Shown piece after piece: positions 51,548-61,446 of a stretch of DNA of 64,000 nucleotides. This DNA is from Myxococcus xanthus (lineage in GTDB: Bacteria; Myxococcota; Myxococcia; Myxococcales; Myxococcaceae): assembly GCF_013116825.1 (NCBI RefSeq), contig NZ_JABFNS010000001.1:62001-126000 (forward strand), read 5' to 3'. The position numbers and the translations under genes were made by a program. Positions within the stretch are counted from its first letter, which is position 1; each line of letters begins with the position of its first letter. Below the pieces are notes generated by a model. It was given only the letters and a program-made list of their open reading frames with translations, did no database searches and had not been told where the DNA came from.

Positions 51548-53089
51548 ATGTGGGGAGCCTCCCGTACCCAGATGGAGGCACCCTTGTCCGGGGTCCGTGC
51601 ACACATCTCCTCCCATCTTCCGCCCTGGCGCGCCTTGCTGGCCCTGGGGCTGCTGGCTGCGGCATCGCTGTCCTGCTCCAAGAGCAGCCAGGACCCCGCG
51701 GAGCGGCGAACGCTGTCGTTGAAGCCCTGCCGCCTGGAGGGGCTGGCCACGCAGGCCCAGTGTGGGACCTATGAGGTCTTCGAGGACCGGGCGGCGCGCA
51801 CGGGCCGCAAGATTCCCCTGCGCGTGGTGGTGGTGCCGGCGCTGGCCGCGCAGCCGCAGCCGGATCCGCTGGTGCTGCTGGCGGGAGGCCCGGGCCAGGC
51901 CGCGTCGCGCTCGACGCAGGTGTTGATGGCGGTGGAGCGCATCCGCCGCAAGCGCGACATCGTGCTGGTGGACCAGCGAGGCACGGGGGACTCGAATCCG
52001 CTGAACTGCAAGACGGACTCACCGGAAGAGGGCCTGTCCGCGCGGCTCGAGGAAGGCAAGGCGGCGGAGGAGGTGCGCAAGTGCCGAGAGGGCTGGGACG
52101 CCGATGTGCGGCACTACACCACGCCCGTGGCCATGGATGACCTGGACGAGGTCCGCGAGGCGCTGGGCTACGAGAAGCTCAACCTCTGGGGCGTGTCCTA
52201 CGGCACGCGCGCGGCGCTCGTGTACATGCGGCAGCACCCGGAGCGCGTGCGGACCGCCATCCTGGACGGCGTGGCGCCCATGGGGTTGTACCTGCCGCTG
52301 TTCGCGCCCCGCGACGCGCAGCAGGCGCTGGACCGGCTGCTGGCGAACTGCGAGGCGGACGCGGCGTGCACCCAGGCGTATCCGAACCTGCGGCCCAGGA
52401 CGGAGGCGTTGCTGACGACGCTGGAGACCACGCCCGCGCGCACCCAGGTGGCGCACCCGCGCACCGGCGTGTTGGAGGAGGTCGTCCTGTCGCGCCGCGC
52501 CTTCCTGTCGCAGCTCTTCGCGCAGCTCTACAGCCCGGAGATGTCCTCCCTGGTGCCGTTGATGCTGGACCGGGCCACGCAGGGAGACTGGTCTCCCTTC
52601 GTCGCGCTCAGCGTGGGCCTGACGGAGAACCTGGGACGCACGGTGAGCCATGGTCTCTACTTCGCCGTCGTGTGCGCGGAGGACGCGCCCTTCTACGACG
52701 AGGCGGCGTTGGTGCGCGAGTCGCAGGGCACCTGGTTCGGTCCGACCATGGGCCGCGAAGTCCTCTCCGTCTGCGCGGACTGGCCGCGTGGGAGCCTGCC
52801 CCAGGGCTACCGCGAGCCGGTGGTGTCGTCGGTGCCCACGCTGCTCTTGTCGGGCGAGCTGGACCCGGTGACGCCGCCCGCGTGGGCCGAGGAGGCGAAG
52901 CGCACGCTCTCCAACAGCCTGCACGTGGTGGTGCCCGGCGTGGGCCACAACACGATTGGCGCGGACTGCGCGCGCACGCTGATGCTGGACCTGCTGACCC
53001 AAGGGAGCGTGGAGGGGCTGTCGTCCGCGTGCGGCACCAACCTCACCCGTCCTCCCTTCTTCACCTCCTTCGCCGGCCCGGTGCCTTGA
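51548..53089 (+). CDS. Alpha/beta hydrolase, TAP/prolyl-aminopeptidase-like lipoprotein
   Basis: 513 residues from the ATG at 51548 (GGAGG 4 nt upstream). A lipoprotein-type signal includes LLALGLLAAASLSC. Then LVLLAGGPGQAASRS (HGGPG-like oxyanion loop), VLVDQRGTGDSNPL, LNLWGVSYGTRAALVYM (nucleophile Ser), the TAP_C domain with VPTLLLSGELDPVTPP (Asp) and VVPGVGHNTI (His). This is the pattern of tripeptidyl/prolyl aminopeptidases of family S33, exported to the envelope. Precedes an ABC-2 exporter by 13 bp and may be cotranscribed with it. Confidence 0.88.
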   Translation: MWGASRTQMEAPLSGVRAHISSHLPPWRALLALGLLAAASLSCSKSSQDPAERRTLSLKPCRLEGLATQAQCGTYEVFEDRAARTGRKIPLRVVVVPALAAQPQPDPLVLLAGGPGQAASRSTQVLMAVERIRRKRDIVLVDQRGTGDSNPLNCKTDSPEEGLSARLEEGKAAEEVRKCREGWDADVRHYTTPVAMDDLDEVREALGYEKLNLWGVSYGTRAALVYMRQHPERVRTAILDGVAPMGLYLPLFAPRDAQQALDRLLANCEADAACTQAYPNLRPRTEALLTTLETTPARTQVAHPRTGVLEEVVLSRRAFLSQLFAQLYSPEMSSLVPLMLDRATQGDWSPFVALSVGLTENLGRTVSHGLYFAVVCAEDAPFYDEAALVRESQGTWFGPTMGREVLSVCADWPRGSLPQGYREPVVSSVPTLLLSGELDPVTPPAWAEEAKRTLSNSLHVVVPGVGHNTIGADCARTLMLDLLTQGSVEGLSSACGTNLTRPPFFTSFAGPVP

Positions 53090-53102
53090 GGACGCGCGCG
53101 CC

Positions 53103-53840
53103 ATGATTGAAGCCAGGAACCTGCACAAGCGCTTTGGCAAGAAGGTGACGGCGGTGGAGGACGTGTCCTTCACGGCGGAGGACGGCGTCATCACCGGCCT
53201 GCTGGGCCCCAACGGCGCTGGCAAGACGACGACGATGCGCATGCTCTACACGCTGGTGCGGCCGGACCGCGGCACCGCGCTGGTGGACGGCGTGGACGTG
53301 GTGCAGCGGCCGCAGGAGGCCCGGCGGGCGCTGGGCGTGCTGCCGGACGCGCGTGGCCTCTATCCGCGCCTCACGGCCCGCGAGCACGCGCGCTACTACG
53401 GTGAGCTGCACGGCCTGTCCGGCGCCACGCTGGACAAGCGCGTGGATGAACTGCTGGACCTGTTGGACATGCGGGACATCGCGGACCGCCGCACGGAGGG
53501 CTTCAGCCAGGGCCAGCGCGTGAAGGTGGCCATGGCGCGGGCGCTGGTGCACGGGCCTCGCAACGTGCTCTTGGACGAGCCCACCAACGGGCTGGACGTC
53601 ATGAGCACGCGCTCGGTGCGCACGCTGCTGCGGCGGCTGAAGGATGAGGGCCGGTGCGTGGTGTTCTCCAGTCACGTGATGCAGGAAGTGGCCGCGCTGT
53701 GTGACCGCATCGTGGTGGTGGCGCACGGGCGGGTGGTGGCGGACGGGACACCGGATGCGCTGCGCGCGAGCACCGGAAAGGACAGCCTGGAGGAGGCCTT
53801 CGTGGCCACCATCGGCACGGACCAGGGGTTGATGCAATGA
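53103..53840 (+). CDS. ABC transporter ATP-binding protein, NatA-like
   Basis: 245 residues. Walker A GPNGAGKTTTMRML, Q-loop region ALGVLPDARGLYPRLTARE, signature FSQGQRVKVAMARAL (variant of LSGGQ), Walker B NVLLDEPTNGLD and switch His in VFSSHVMQEV. ABC-2 exporter subclass similar to NatA, which energises sodium efflux in Bacillus. Overlaps the permease gene by 4 nt (ATGA), so the pair is one transporter. The FSQGQ form of the signature is common in this subgroup. Confidence 0.92.
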   Translation: MIEARNLHKRFGKKVTAVEDVSFTAEDGVITGLLGPNGAGKTTTMRMLYTLVRPDRGTALVDGVDVVQRPQEARRALGVLPDARGLYPRLTAREHARYYGELHGLSGATLDKRVDELLDLLDMRDIADRRTEGFSQGQRVKVAMARALVHGPRNVLLDEPTNGLDVMSTRSVRTLLRRLKDEGRCVVFSSHVMQEVAALCDRIVVVAHGRVVADGTPDALRASTGKDSLEEAFVATIGTDQGLMQ

Positions 53841-55009
53841 GCGGGCTGTCCTTCTCCGTCTTCCGCAAGGAGCTGAAGGACCACCTGCGCGACCGGCGCT
53901 CGGTGCTCACCTCGTTGATGTGGCCGCTGATTGGCCCCGTCGTGTTCATGGTGATGTTCAACCTGCTGGCCTCCTGGTACCGGCAGGACCGGCCGCTGGC
54001 GCTGCCGGTGGTGGGGCGGGAGCATGCCCCCAGCCTGATGGCCTTCCTGGAGCGCTACGGAGCGCAGCTGGAAGCGGCGCCGGAGGACTACGAGTCGCGC
54101 ATCCGGGCGGGCTCGCTGGACGCGGTGCTGGTGGTGCCGGACGACTACGCCGAATCGTACTCCGCCGGGCGCACCGCCGAGGTGCAGCTCGTGGTGGACA
54201 GCTCGCGCCAGTCCGCGCGCCAGTCGGTGCTGCGCGCGCGGCGGCTGCTGGAAGCGTACGCCCACATGCTGGGCAACCAGCGCCTCTACGCGCGGGGCGT
54301 CTCGCCGGACCTGGCCATTCCCGTGCGGGTGCAGGAGGCGGACCTGTCCACGCCGGAGCGCACCGCGGCGGGGCTGCTCAACATGGTGCCGCTCTTCCTG
54401 GTCATCGCCGCCTTCGCGGGCGGCATGCAGGTGGCCAGCGACGCCATGGCGGGTGAGCGCGAGCGCGGCTCGCTGGAGCCCCTGCTGCTCAACCCGGCGC
54501 CCCGGAGCGCGGTGGTGACGGGCAAGTGGCTGGCCACCGTGGTCATGGCCGTCGCGGCGGTGCTGATTACGGTGGTGGCCTACATGCTGGTGGTGCGGCG
54601 CGTGCCTCTGGAGGACCTGGGGGTGAAGGCCCGCTTCGACGCGCCCGCCGCCCTGGGCATGGCGGCCGCCGTGCTGCCGCTGGCCCTGGCCGTCTCCGCC
54701 GTGCAGGTGTGGGTGTCCACCTATGCACGCTCCTTCAAGGAAGCGCAGACGTACCTGTCCCTCCTGATGGTGGTGCCCATGCTGCCGGGCATGGTGCTGG
54801 CGCTGTCGCCGCTCCAGCCGAAGATGTGGATGTTCGCGGTGCCGGTGCTGGGCCAGGAGGTGCTCGCGGGCGAGGTGATGCGCGGTGAGCCGCTGGGCGC
54901 GCTGCCGTTCCTCATCGCGGGCGCGTCCAGCATCCTGCTCACGGTGGTGTCGCTGGCGGTCACCGCGCGTTTGTTGTCCCAGGAGCGCATCGTCTTCGGC
55001 CGGGGCTGA
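53837..55009 (+). CDS. ABC-2 transporter permease, NatB-like
   Basis: 390 residues. A first membrane helix (about 25-45, LMWPLIGPVVFMVMFNLLASW), a large periplasmic loop (about 50-180), and five further helices. Characteristic is GLLNMVPLFLVIAAFAGGMQVASDAMAGERERGSLEPLLLNP, the conserved coupling segment of ABC-2/NatB permeases. Forms an exporter with the upstream ATPase; the substrate may be sodium, a peptide or a lipid. Coupled translation with the ATPase gene. Confidence 0.9.
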   Translation: MSGLSFSVFRKELKDHLRDRRSVLTSLMWPLIGPVVFMVMFNLLASWYRQDRPLALPVVGREHAPSLMAFLERYGAQLEAAPEDYESRIRAGSLDAVLVVPDDYAESYSAGRTAEVQLVVDSSRQSARQSVLRARRLLEAYAHMLGNQRLYARGVSPDLAIPVRVQEADLSTPERTAAGLLNMVPLFLVIAAFAGGMQVASDAMAGERERGSLEPLLLNPAPRSAVVTGKWLATVVMAVAAVLITVVAYMLVVRRVPLEDLGVKARFDAPAALGMAAAVLPLALAVSAVQVWVSTYARSFKEAQTYLSLLMVVPMLPGMVLALSPLQPKMWMFAVPVLGQEVLAGEVMRGEPLGALPFLIAGASSILLTVVSLAVTARLLSQERIVFGRG

Positions 55010-55137
55010 CGAGGGTCCCCATCGCGCCGCTGTTGCGTTACGCTCCGCACAACCTCTCAGGTGCCACTGTCGGCGGGTGGCGCCTGGGCGGCGGCCTGAC
55101 ATGACAGCCACGCGCCTTTGCCTTCCAATGGGGCCAG

Positions 55138-56205
55138 ATGAAGCCAGAGCAAGACGCCTTGTTCCCTCCCGCGCCAGTGTCCGTGGCCACCTCCGGGGGG
55201 GAGCCCCGATTCGGTACCTACCAGGGTGAGCTGCCCGAAGTGGACCTGCCGCGCCTGCGAGGGCAGTGGGCCCCGGGCCGCACCACGCGTCTGCTGAAGC
55301 GCAAGCGTTGGCACTACACCTTCGCGGCCACGCCCGAGGTCGCCGCGCTCTTCGCGGTGGTGGACCTGGGCTACACGTCGAGCGCCTTCGCGGTGGCCCT
55401 GGACTTGCGTGAGCGCAAGCCGCTGTGTGACGTGAGCTTCCTGGGCACGCCCGGCCCCATGGTGGTGCTGGGCGACAAGCCGGGTCAGGGCCTCAAGGCC
55501 TCCTTCCGCACGCTGGGCGGACGGCTGTCGGTGCAGCGCGGCGAGGACGACGAGCGCTACCGGGTGGCGGTGGACGTCAGCCGGCTGCGCACTGGAAGCC
55601 TCCAGTCCTTCCAGTGGGAGGGCGACATGATGGTGGCCGGCGGCCCGCCCGCGCTCACCGTGGTGGCGCCAGTGGAGGGTGACGGGCTGGTCAACGTCAC
55701 CATGAAGAGCAATGGCCTGCTCACCTTCGGCAGCCTGGAGGCGGGCGGGAAGCGCTTCCGGTTGGACGGCGGCGTGGGCGGCATGGACTACACGCAGGGC
55801 TACCTGGCGCGGCACACCGCGTGGCGCTGGGCCTTCGCGTCGGGGCGACTGGCGGATGGCACGCCGGTGGGCATCAACCTCGTGGAGGGCTTCAACGAGG
55901 GCAACGCGGACGCCAACGAGAACGCGCTGTGGCTGGGGGACAAGCTGTACCCGCTGGCGCGCGCCCGCTTCGAATACGACGCGAAGGACCTGATGGCGCC
56001 GTGGCGGCTGGCGACGGTGGATGGCGCGGTGGACCTGCGCTTCCAGCCCCTTCATGTGCACCGCGAGGACCGGAACCTGCGCCTCGTCGTGAGCCACTTC
56101 GCGCAGCCGGTGGGCTTCTTCAACGGCACGGTGCGCGTGGGAAGCCGCACGCTGGAGTTGTCCAACGTCCCCGGCGTCACCGAGGACCAGGACATGCTCT
56201 GGTGA
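55138..56205 (+). CDS. DUF2804 family protein
   Basis: 355 residues with typical DUF2804 blocks: FGTYQGELPEVDLPRLRGQW, RLLKRKRWHYTFAATPEVAALFAVVDLGYTSSAFAV, GGVGGMDYTQGYLARHTAWRWAFASGRLADGTPVGINLVEGFNEGNADANENALW and FNGTVRVGSRTLELSNVPGVTEDQDMLW. The family is related in fold to lipocalin-like hydroxysteroid/carotenoid proteins; function unknown. Cytoplasmic in appearance. It starts 128 bp after the ABC permease. Confidence 0.9.
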   Translation: MKPEQDALFPPAPVSVATSGGEPRFGTYQGELPEVDLPRLRGQWAPGRTTRLLKRKRWHYTFAATPEVAALFAVVDLGYTSSAFAVALDLRERKPLCDVSFLGTPGPMVVLGDKPGQGLKASFRTLGGRLSVQRGEDDERYRVAVDVSRLRTGSLQSFQWEGDMMVAGGPPALTVVAPVEGDGLVNVTMKSNGLLTFGSLEAGGKRFRLDGGVGGMDYTQGYLARHTAWRWAFASGRLADGTPVGINLVEGFNEGNADANENALWLGDKLYPLARARFEYDAKDLMAPWRLATVDGAVDLRFQPLHVHREDRNLRLVVSHFAQPVGFFNGTVRVGSRTLELSNVPGVTEDQDMLW

Positions 56206-56220
56206 GGTGAGGGGCCGCGC

Positions 56221-57498
56221 TCAGGGCGGCGGGCTGTCGTGGACGAGTTCGGACGTGAGGCGGCCCTCCGGGAGGGTGCGCTCGGTCCACTCGAATGCGC
56301 CGCTCGCGTTGGCCCGTGCCTCCTCGCGGGTTGCACCCATGATGACGGTCAGGGCTCGTGGCCCGGCGGAGGGCGTCCTGCGCAGCACGACCTCCGTGGG
56401 CCCGGAGAGCAGCTCCGCCGGACGGTAGACGTCGAAGAACACTTCGGACGCTTCGCCCGTGAGCAGCCCTTCGCGCACGCCCATGCGGACCATCGCCTCG
56501 GTGGCGAGTCCTCGCTTCGAGGTGAAGGTCCCCTTCAGCGGTCGGGTGCCCTGTCGCCCCTCATAGCGGTACACCCGGCTGGGCGTCTCGCGCGGAGGGG
56601 ACTTGGGTGGCCGCTCGCGCCGGAGCGTCACCTGGAGCGTGAGGTTGCCGTTCTCGGAATGGGCGTGGCGCTGCTCCAATAGTTCGCCCGCGTCATCCGT
56701 GATGGTGGTGACGGTGCGGTCCTCCGCGCGTGGGCCATTCGAGGCCCCTGGTAGCAGCAAGCTCAAGGAGGCTTCCGTGCGCTGCGCACCCGCTTCCAAG
56801 TTCCGCCCGATGCGCCAGTCGAAGCCCGCGAGCCGGTCATCCAGCTTCAGCACCCGAAGTTCCGCCATGGGCGCGGGCGCCCGAGGATGGCCCGGCACCT
56901 GGAGCGTGGAGGCCAGGCCCGTCGTGATGCGCTGGAAGGTGCGCGCGTAGCCGGGCTCGTCATGCGCGCAGAGCAGGGGCAGCTCGGGGCTCGCGCTCAC
57001 CATCAGCTTCAGCCTGCCCACACCCACACTGTCGCCGGACGTGGCCACTTCATAGTCCACGTCCACGAACATGACCGGCGCACTCGCGACGACGGAGACG
57101 TCCGTGGGAGTCAGGCTCCGCACGGTGACGCCCTTGTTGCCCTGCACCGCCTTCGCCACCGCGAGCACCGCGCCCGCCGCGTCGATGGGGCGCTCGTACA
57201 CGAAGCAGCTCAGCGGCGCCTCCGTGCCCAGGGGAACCTCCAGGCGCGTGGAGCCTTCGTGCCGCGTCAGCTTGGGCGCCGCCACGGCTTCGACCTCGGC
57301 GGTGAAGATGCCCTCCGTGGACGTCACGCGCTGCCTGGGCAGCGGAGCCAACTCGCGCGCGAGAGGGCCGGATGGCGTGGGTGGGGGCCTTGCTGGTGCG
57401 GCGGGCGCTTGCGGAACGGAGGGTTCCGGCCGGACCGTCGTCACGGACGGCCCGGCACAGGCGGAGGAGAAGCACAGCAGGAGCGCGAGACGTCGCAT
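56221..57498 (-). CDS. Hypothetical lipoprotein
   Basis: 425 residues. The signal MRRLALLLCFSSAC has a lipobox. A Pro-rich linker (about 15-50) is followed by a beta-rich mature protein without recognised domains. It contains SCFVYERPIDAAGAVLAVAKAVQGNKGVTV, a duplicated-looking arrangement of two halves with the C-terminal half ending VLRRTPSAGPRALTVIMGATREEARANASGAFEW. Convergent with DUF2804, 15 bp apart. Lies 21 bp downstream of the CitE-like gene on the same strand. Function not assigned. Confidence 0.72.
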   Translation of the reverse strand: MRRLALLLCFSSACAGPSVTTVRPEPSVPQAPAAPARPPPTPSGPLARELAPLPRQRVTSTEGIFTAEVEAVAAPKLTRHEGSTRLEVPLGTEAPLSCFVYERPIDAAGAVLAVAKAVQGNKGVTVRSLTPTDVSVVASAPVMFVDVDYEVATSGDSVGVGRLKLMVSASPELPLLCAHDEPGYARTFQRITTGLASTLQVPGHPRAPAPMAELRVLKLDDRLAGFDWRIGRNLEAGAQRTEASLSLLLPGASNGPRAEDRTVTTITDDAGELLEQRHAHSENGNLTLQVTLRRERPPKSPPRETPSRVYRYEGRQGTRPLKGTFTSKRGLATEAMVRMGVREGLLTGEASEVFFDVYRPAELLSGPTEVVLRRTPSAGPRALTVIMGATREEARANASGAFEWTERTLPEGRLTSELVHDSPPP

Positions 57499-57519
57499 GA
57501 CGAAGCCTGGAGCCGCGGC

Positions 57520-58884
57520 CTAGCCGGAAGTGGCCCGGGCGCGGCGTGACGCGACGATGTCGCGGAAGGAGCGGCTGCGCAGCTCCTCCATCGTGAGGCC
57601 CGCGGCCAGCACCTCGTCCTGGGTGAGGGCTCCGCAGCTCAGGCCCCGCAGGAAGAAGTTGAGCAGGCCCTGCCCGGTGGCCGCGTCGTCGAAGACGTCT
57701 CCCACCAGCGTGGCCTGCGCGGCCTTCTCCATGAAGGCATTGAGCCTGCGCGAGGCCGCGTCCAGCCCCTCCAGGAAGAACGCATACACCGCCGCGTAGC
57801 GCACGGGGAGCTGGCCCGGGTGCAAGTCCCACCCCTGGTACCAGCCCCGCTCCAACGAGTGCCGGATGTGCCGGTATGACAACTGCCAGACCCGGTGAAC
57901 CGCCTCCATGTTCTCCCGGCGCTCGGTGGGCAGCAGCGGCTCGTCCTGCTTCACCCGATGCGGTGGCACCGGCATGACGTTGGTGGCGCCATCCGCCAGC
58001 CGGATGCCCGTGCCCGCCAGCGACACCTGCACCAAGTCCCGCAGGAAGTCGCAGGCCGGGTGCCGCATCGTTTGCGCATGCGCGCTGACGCCCAGCGCGG
58101 CGGTGTAGTCGTACACGCCCAGGTGGACGCTGGTGCAGCGGTCCGCGCTCGCGGCCACCAGCGTGGGCAGGTGCAGCCGGCCCTGCGGGTCGAAGAGCGC
58201 CTGGGGTGTCTCCACCATCAGTTCGATGCCCACGGTGCCCACCGGAAGCCCGTGCCGCGTCTCCAGCACCTCCAGGACGCGAGCGAGCGCCGCCACCTGC
58301 TCCGGCAGCGACACCTTGGGCAGCGTGACGACGAACCCGCGCGGCAGCTTCCCACCCGAGCGCTCCAGCAGCGTGGTGAGGAACAAATCCAACGTGCGCG
58401 TGGCGCGGTCGAACAGCTCCTCGGTGAAGGACTTCACCCGAATGCCGATGAAGGGCGGCAGCAGCTCCAGGGCCAGCCCGCGCGCCATCTCCTCCGCGGC
58501 GGACACGGCGTGCCCGTCCTCCTCCGCGTCGGAGCGGTGCCCGTAACCATCCTCGAAGTCGATGCGCAGGTCCTCCACCGGCTCGTGCTCCAGCTTGGCC
58601 ACCACGCGCGCGTAGACGCGCTGGGCGAAGCGGCCGCGCTGGGGCAGCCCCAGCCCGTGGGCCAGCACGGGCGCATCCGGTGCGTACGACTTGAGCGTGT
58701 TCAGCGCGATGCCGCCCAGCTTCCGGGCCGTCTCCGCCCGGAAGAGGTGCGCGCCGCCGTACACCACGTGCACCGGCTGCCGTTGGGTCGAGTCCCCCGG
58801 GTAGGCGCGCTCGAACCCCGCGTTGGCCTGCCGCAGGGCCTCCCGCACACCCGAGAGGCTCGCTTCTGTCAGCGTCGTCTTCAC
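57520..58884 (-). CDS. CitE-like (DUF6986) aldolase/lyase superfamily protein
   Basis: 454 residues of HpcH/HpaI aldolase/citrate-lyase-beta-like TIM-barrel type. Visible: VVYGGAHLFRAETARKLGGIAL, LRIDFEDGYGHRSDAEEDGHA (the metal-binding Asp-Glu region), GFVVTLPKVSLPEQV, VGIELMVETPQAL (metal Glu) and CTSVHLGVYDYTAALGV. This belongs to the DUF6986 group, sometimes labelled 'phosphoenolpyruvate kinase' in databases; the true reaction is not established. Overlaps the upstream M1 aminopeptidase by 4 nt (ATGA), so cotranscribed with it. Confidence 0.82.
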   Translation of the reverse strand: MKTTLTEASLSGVREALRQANAGFERAYPGDSTQRQPVHVVYGGAHLFRAETARKLGGIALNTLKSYAPDAPVLAHGLGLPQRGRFAQRVYARVVAKLEHEPVEDLRIDFEDGYGHRSDAEEDGHAVSAAEEMARGLALELLPPFIGIRVKSFTEELFDRATRTLDLFLTTLLERSGGKLPRGFVVTLPKVSLPEQVAALARVLEVLETRHGLPVGTVGIELMVETPQALFDPQGRLHLPTLVAASADRCTSVHLGVYDYTAALGVSAHAQTMRHPACDFLRDLVQVSLAGTGIRLADGATNVMPVPPHRVKQDEPLLPTERRENMEAVHRVWQLSYRHIRHSLERGWYQGWDLHPGQLPVRYAAVYAFFLEGLDAASRRLNAFMEKAAQATLVGDVFDDAATGQGLLNFFLRGLSCGALTQDEVLAAGLTMEELRSRSFRDIVASRRARATSG

Positions 58885-61433
58885 GGCTGGCGCTTCAACC
58901 AGGCTGAGACCTCGGGCATGCAGCGCTCACGCAGCGCCACATCCTGGGACAGCCGCTCCAGTGTCTGCGCCGTGGCCTGTTGCGCCTCGGGGATGGGCTG
59001 GGCCTCGAGCAGGGCCCGCATCTGCTCCAGGTGCTCGCGCGTGCGCAGCATGCCCATGGCCTCGACGATGCGGCGCAGCAGCATGGGGGCGCCGCCGGTG
59101 CGGGCCACCACGTCCTTCCATTGCGTGCGCATCTGCGCCCACCACGCGTCGCGGCCGACGCGGTTGCCCAGCAGCCCCGCCACGAAGCTGGCCACGTCCT
59201 GCGTCTTCACCGTGTCCGTGTAGAGCAGCCCGCGCGCTCGCTCCGTGAGCTCCGGGGCCTCGAAGGCGGTGAGCGCCATGAGGTAGCGGCGCTGCGTGGC
59301 CGGGTCGGGCTCGGACGGAATCTTCTGAAGGAAGGTGTCGAAGAGCGCCGCGTCGCCCGCGCGCGCCACCATGCCCACCGCGGCGTCCAGCAGGTTGGGC
59401 TCCAGCGCGTCCCGCTGTCCCTGGAGCATGCGCTCCACGCGGGGCCGGGCCTCGGCGAGCGCGTCCTGGCTGCGCGCCAGGCCACCCACCGCGCGCACCA
59501 GCGACGCGCGCCGCAGCTTCACCCGGTCCGCCTCGTTCGGCGCGGACTGCCAGCCCAGCTTCTTCAGCCCCGGCCCCAGCAGCTTCTCCACCCACGCGCG
59601 GAAGCGGACCTGGTCCTCGCCGTCCGTCAGCCGGCCTTCGACGTAGGCCAGCCGGCCCACCAACTCATCCAGGACGGAGTCGTCCTCCTCGTCACCGAAG
59701 CGGCCCGCCAGGTCCAGCAGGTCCGCCACCGACGCCTGGCCCGCGCGCACCAGCGCCCACTGGTCCGCCAGCAGGGCGGTGCGCTCGGAGGGGGCCAGCG
59801 ACTTCAGGTTCGTCGCCAGCTTCGCCAGGCCCGGCTTGTCGTAGGCGACCCGGTAGAAGCCGGTGGAGCCCGCGTTGGCCGTCAGCCACTTCACCTCGCC
59901 TTCGCCCTCCAGCTTCACCGTGGCCTGGGCGTCCCGCAGCAGCACGCGCTGCTCGCGCACGCCGGTGCTGTCCTCGTAGCGCAGCACCACCGGCACCGGC
60001 CACACCTCACTGCTCTGCACACCGGGCTCGCTGTAGAAGCGCCGCTGCGACAGCGACAGTCCGCGCCCGTCCAGCGTCGCCGTCACCAACGGGAAGCCGC
60101 TCTGGCCCACCCACGCGGTGGCCAGCTCCTCCACCGGCTGCTTCGCGGCGTCGCCCAGCGCGTTCCACAAGTCTTCCTTCACCGCGTTGGCGCGCGCGTG
60201 CTTGCGCATGTACTGGCGGATGCCCTCGCGGAAGGGGCCTTCCCCGAGGAAGCCCTCAATCATCCGCAGCACCGCGCCGCCCTTCTCGTACGTAATCGCG
60301 TCGAAGCTCTCACCGGCCTCGCCCGCGTTGCGCACCTCGCCGTGGATGGGGTGCGTGGACTTGAGCGCGTCCAGGTGCAGCGCGCTGGCGCGGTGCGCGT
60401 CGAAGTCCAGCCACATGCGCCACTCGGGGCGCCACTGGTCGACAATCTTGAAGGCCATCCACGTGGCGAACGCCTCGTTGAGCCACAGGTCGTCCCACCA
60501 CACCATGGTGACCCAGTTGCCGAACCACTGGTGCGCCAGTTCGTGCGTCACCACCTCCGCCACGCGCTTCTTCACCGACAGCGGCGCGGTGGCCGGGTCC
60601 AGCAGCAGCGCCACCTCGCGGTAGGTAATCAGGCCGGCGTTCTCCATGGCGCCGGCCTCGAAGTCGGGGATGCCCACCTGGTCCAGCTTGGTGAAGGCAT
60701 ACGGCAGCCCGAAGTAGTCCTGGAGCCTGGGCAGCACCGCCAGCGCCACGTCCTGGCCGAAGCGCGTCAGGTGCGCCTTCTCCGGCAGCGCCCAGGTCCG
60801 CACCGGCACGCCCTGCACGTCCTGCGCGTCCGTGCCCACCAGCGGACCCACCACCAGGGCGATGAGGTAGCTGCTGAGCACCTCCGTCTCCTGGAACGTC
60901 ACCGCGCGCAGGTTGCCCTCCTGCGTGTCCTTCACCACCGGGCCGTTGCCCAGCACGGTGAGCCCCGCCGGGACGCGGACGGTGAGGGCCCAGCGCGCCT
61001 TGAAGGCGGGCTCGTCGAAGCAGGGGAAGAGCCGGCGCGCGTCGGCGGCCTCGAACTGGGTGGCCGCCACCTTGCCCGCCTGGTACAGGCCGCGCAGCCC
61101 CTCCGTGAAGCGCCCCGTCCACGCGACGTCCAGCGACGCGGCGCCCGTAGGCAGCGCTTCATCGAAGCGGAGCACCACCGTCTCGCTCGCCTGCGCGGGC
61201 TGGATGGAGGCCGGCTTGCGCTGCTGGCCACCGGCGCGGAACGTCACGTCGCTCAGCTCCAGGGCGATGCCGTGCAGGGTGATTTCGTTCGACGGCGCCG
61301 CCACGTCCAGGTCGATGGTCTGCTGGCCGGAGAAGGACTTCGCGTCCAGGTCCAGGGTCAGCGTGGCCGCGTAGCGGCGGGGACGGATGGAGGTCGGCAG
61401 GCGGAAGTTCTTGTCTTCGGTCGGATGCGCCAT
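58881..61433 (-). CDS. M1 family metallo-aminopeptidase (PepN-like)
   Basis: Zinc aminopeptidase removing N-terminal amino acids in the cytoplasm. 850 residues, normal for the family. The exopeptidase motif FEAGAMENAGLITYRE and the zinc site VVTHELAHQWFGNWVTMVWWDDLWLNEAFATWM (HExxH-18-E) are intact. The N-terminal saddle domain starts LPTSIRPRRYAATLTLDLDAKSFSGQQT and the C-terminal ERAP1_C-like helical domain runs from about 520 on. No signal peptide. First gene of a unit with the CitE-like gene. Confidence 0.95.
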   Translation of the reverse strand: MAHPTEDKNFRLPTSIRPRRYAATLTLDLDAKSFSGQQTIDLDVAAPSNEITLHGIALELSDVTFRAGGQQRKPASIQPAQASETVVLRFDEALPTGAASLDVAWTGRFTEGLRGLYQAGKVAATQFEAADARRLFPCFDEPAFKARWALTVRVPAGLTVLGNGPVVKDTQEGNLRAVTFQETEVLSSYLIALVVGPLVGTDAQDVQGVPVRTWALPEKAHLTRFGQDVALAVLPRLQDYFGLPYAFTKLDQVGIPDFEAGAMENAGLITYREVALLLDPATAPLSVKKRVAEVVTHELAHQWFGNWVTMVWWDDLWLNEAFATWMAFKIVDQWRPEWRMWLDFDAHRASALHLDALKSTHPIHGEVRNAGEAGESFDAITYEKGGAVLRMIEGFLGEGPFREGIRQYMRKHARANAVKEDLWNALGDAAKQPVEELATAWVGQSGFPLVTATLDGRGLSLSQRRFYSEPGVQSSEVWPVPVVLRYEDSTGVREQRVLLRDAQATVKLEGEGEVKWLTANAGSTGFYRVAYDKPGLAKLATNLKSLAPSERTALLADQWALVRAGQASVADLLDLAGRFGDEEDDSVLDELVGRLAYVEGRLTDGEDQVRFRAWVEKLLGPGLKKLGWQSAPNEADRVKLRRASLVRAVGGLARSQDALAEARPRVERMLQGQRDALEPNLLDAAVGMVARAGDAALFDTFLQKIPSEPDPATQRRYLMALTAFEAPELTERARGLLYTDTVKTQDVASFVAGLLGNRVGRDAWWAQMRTQWKDVVARTGGAPMLLRRIVEAMGMLRTREHLEQMRALLEAQPIPEAQQATAQTLERLSQDVALRERCMPEVSAWLKRQP

Positions 61434-61446
61434 AGGGACGCGGAAT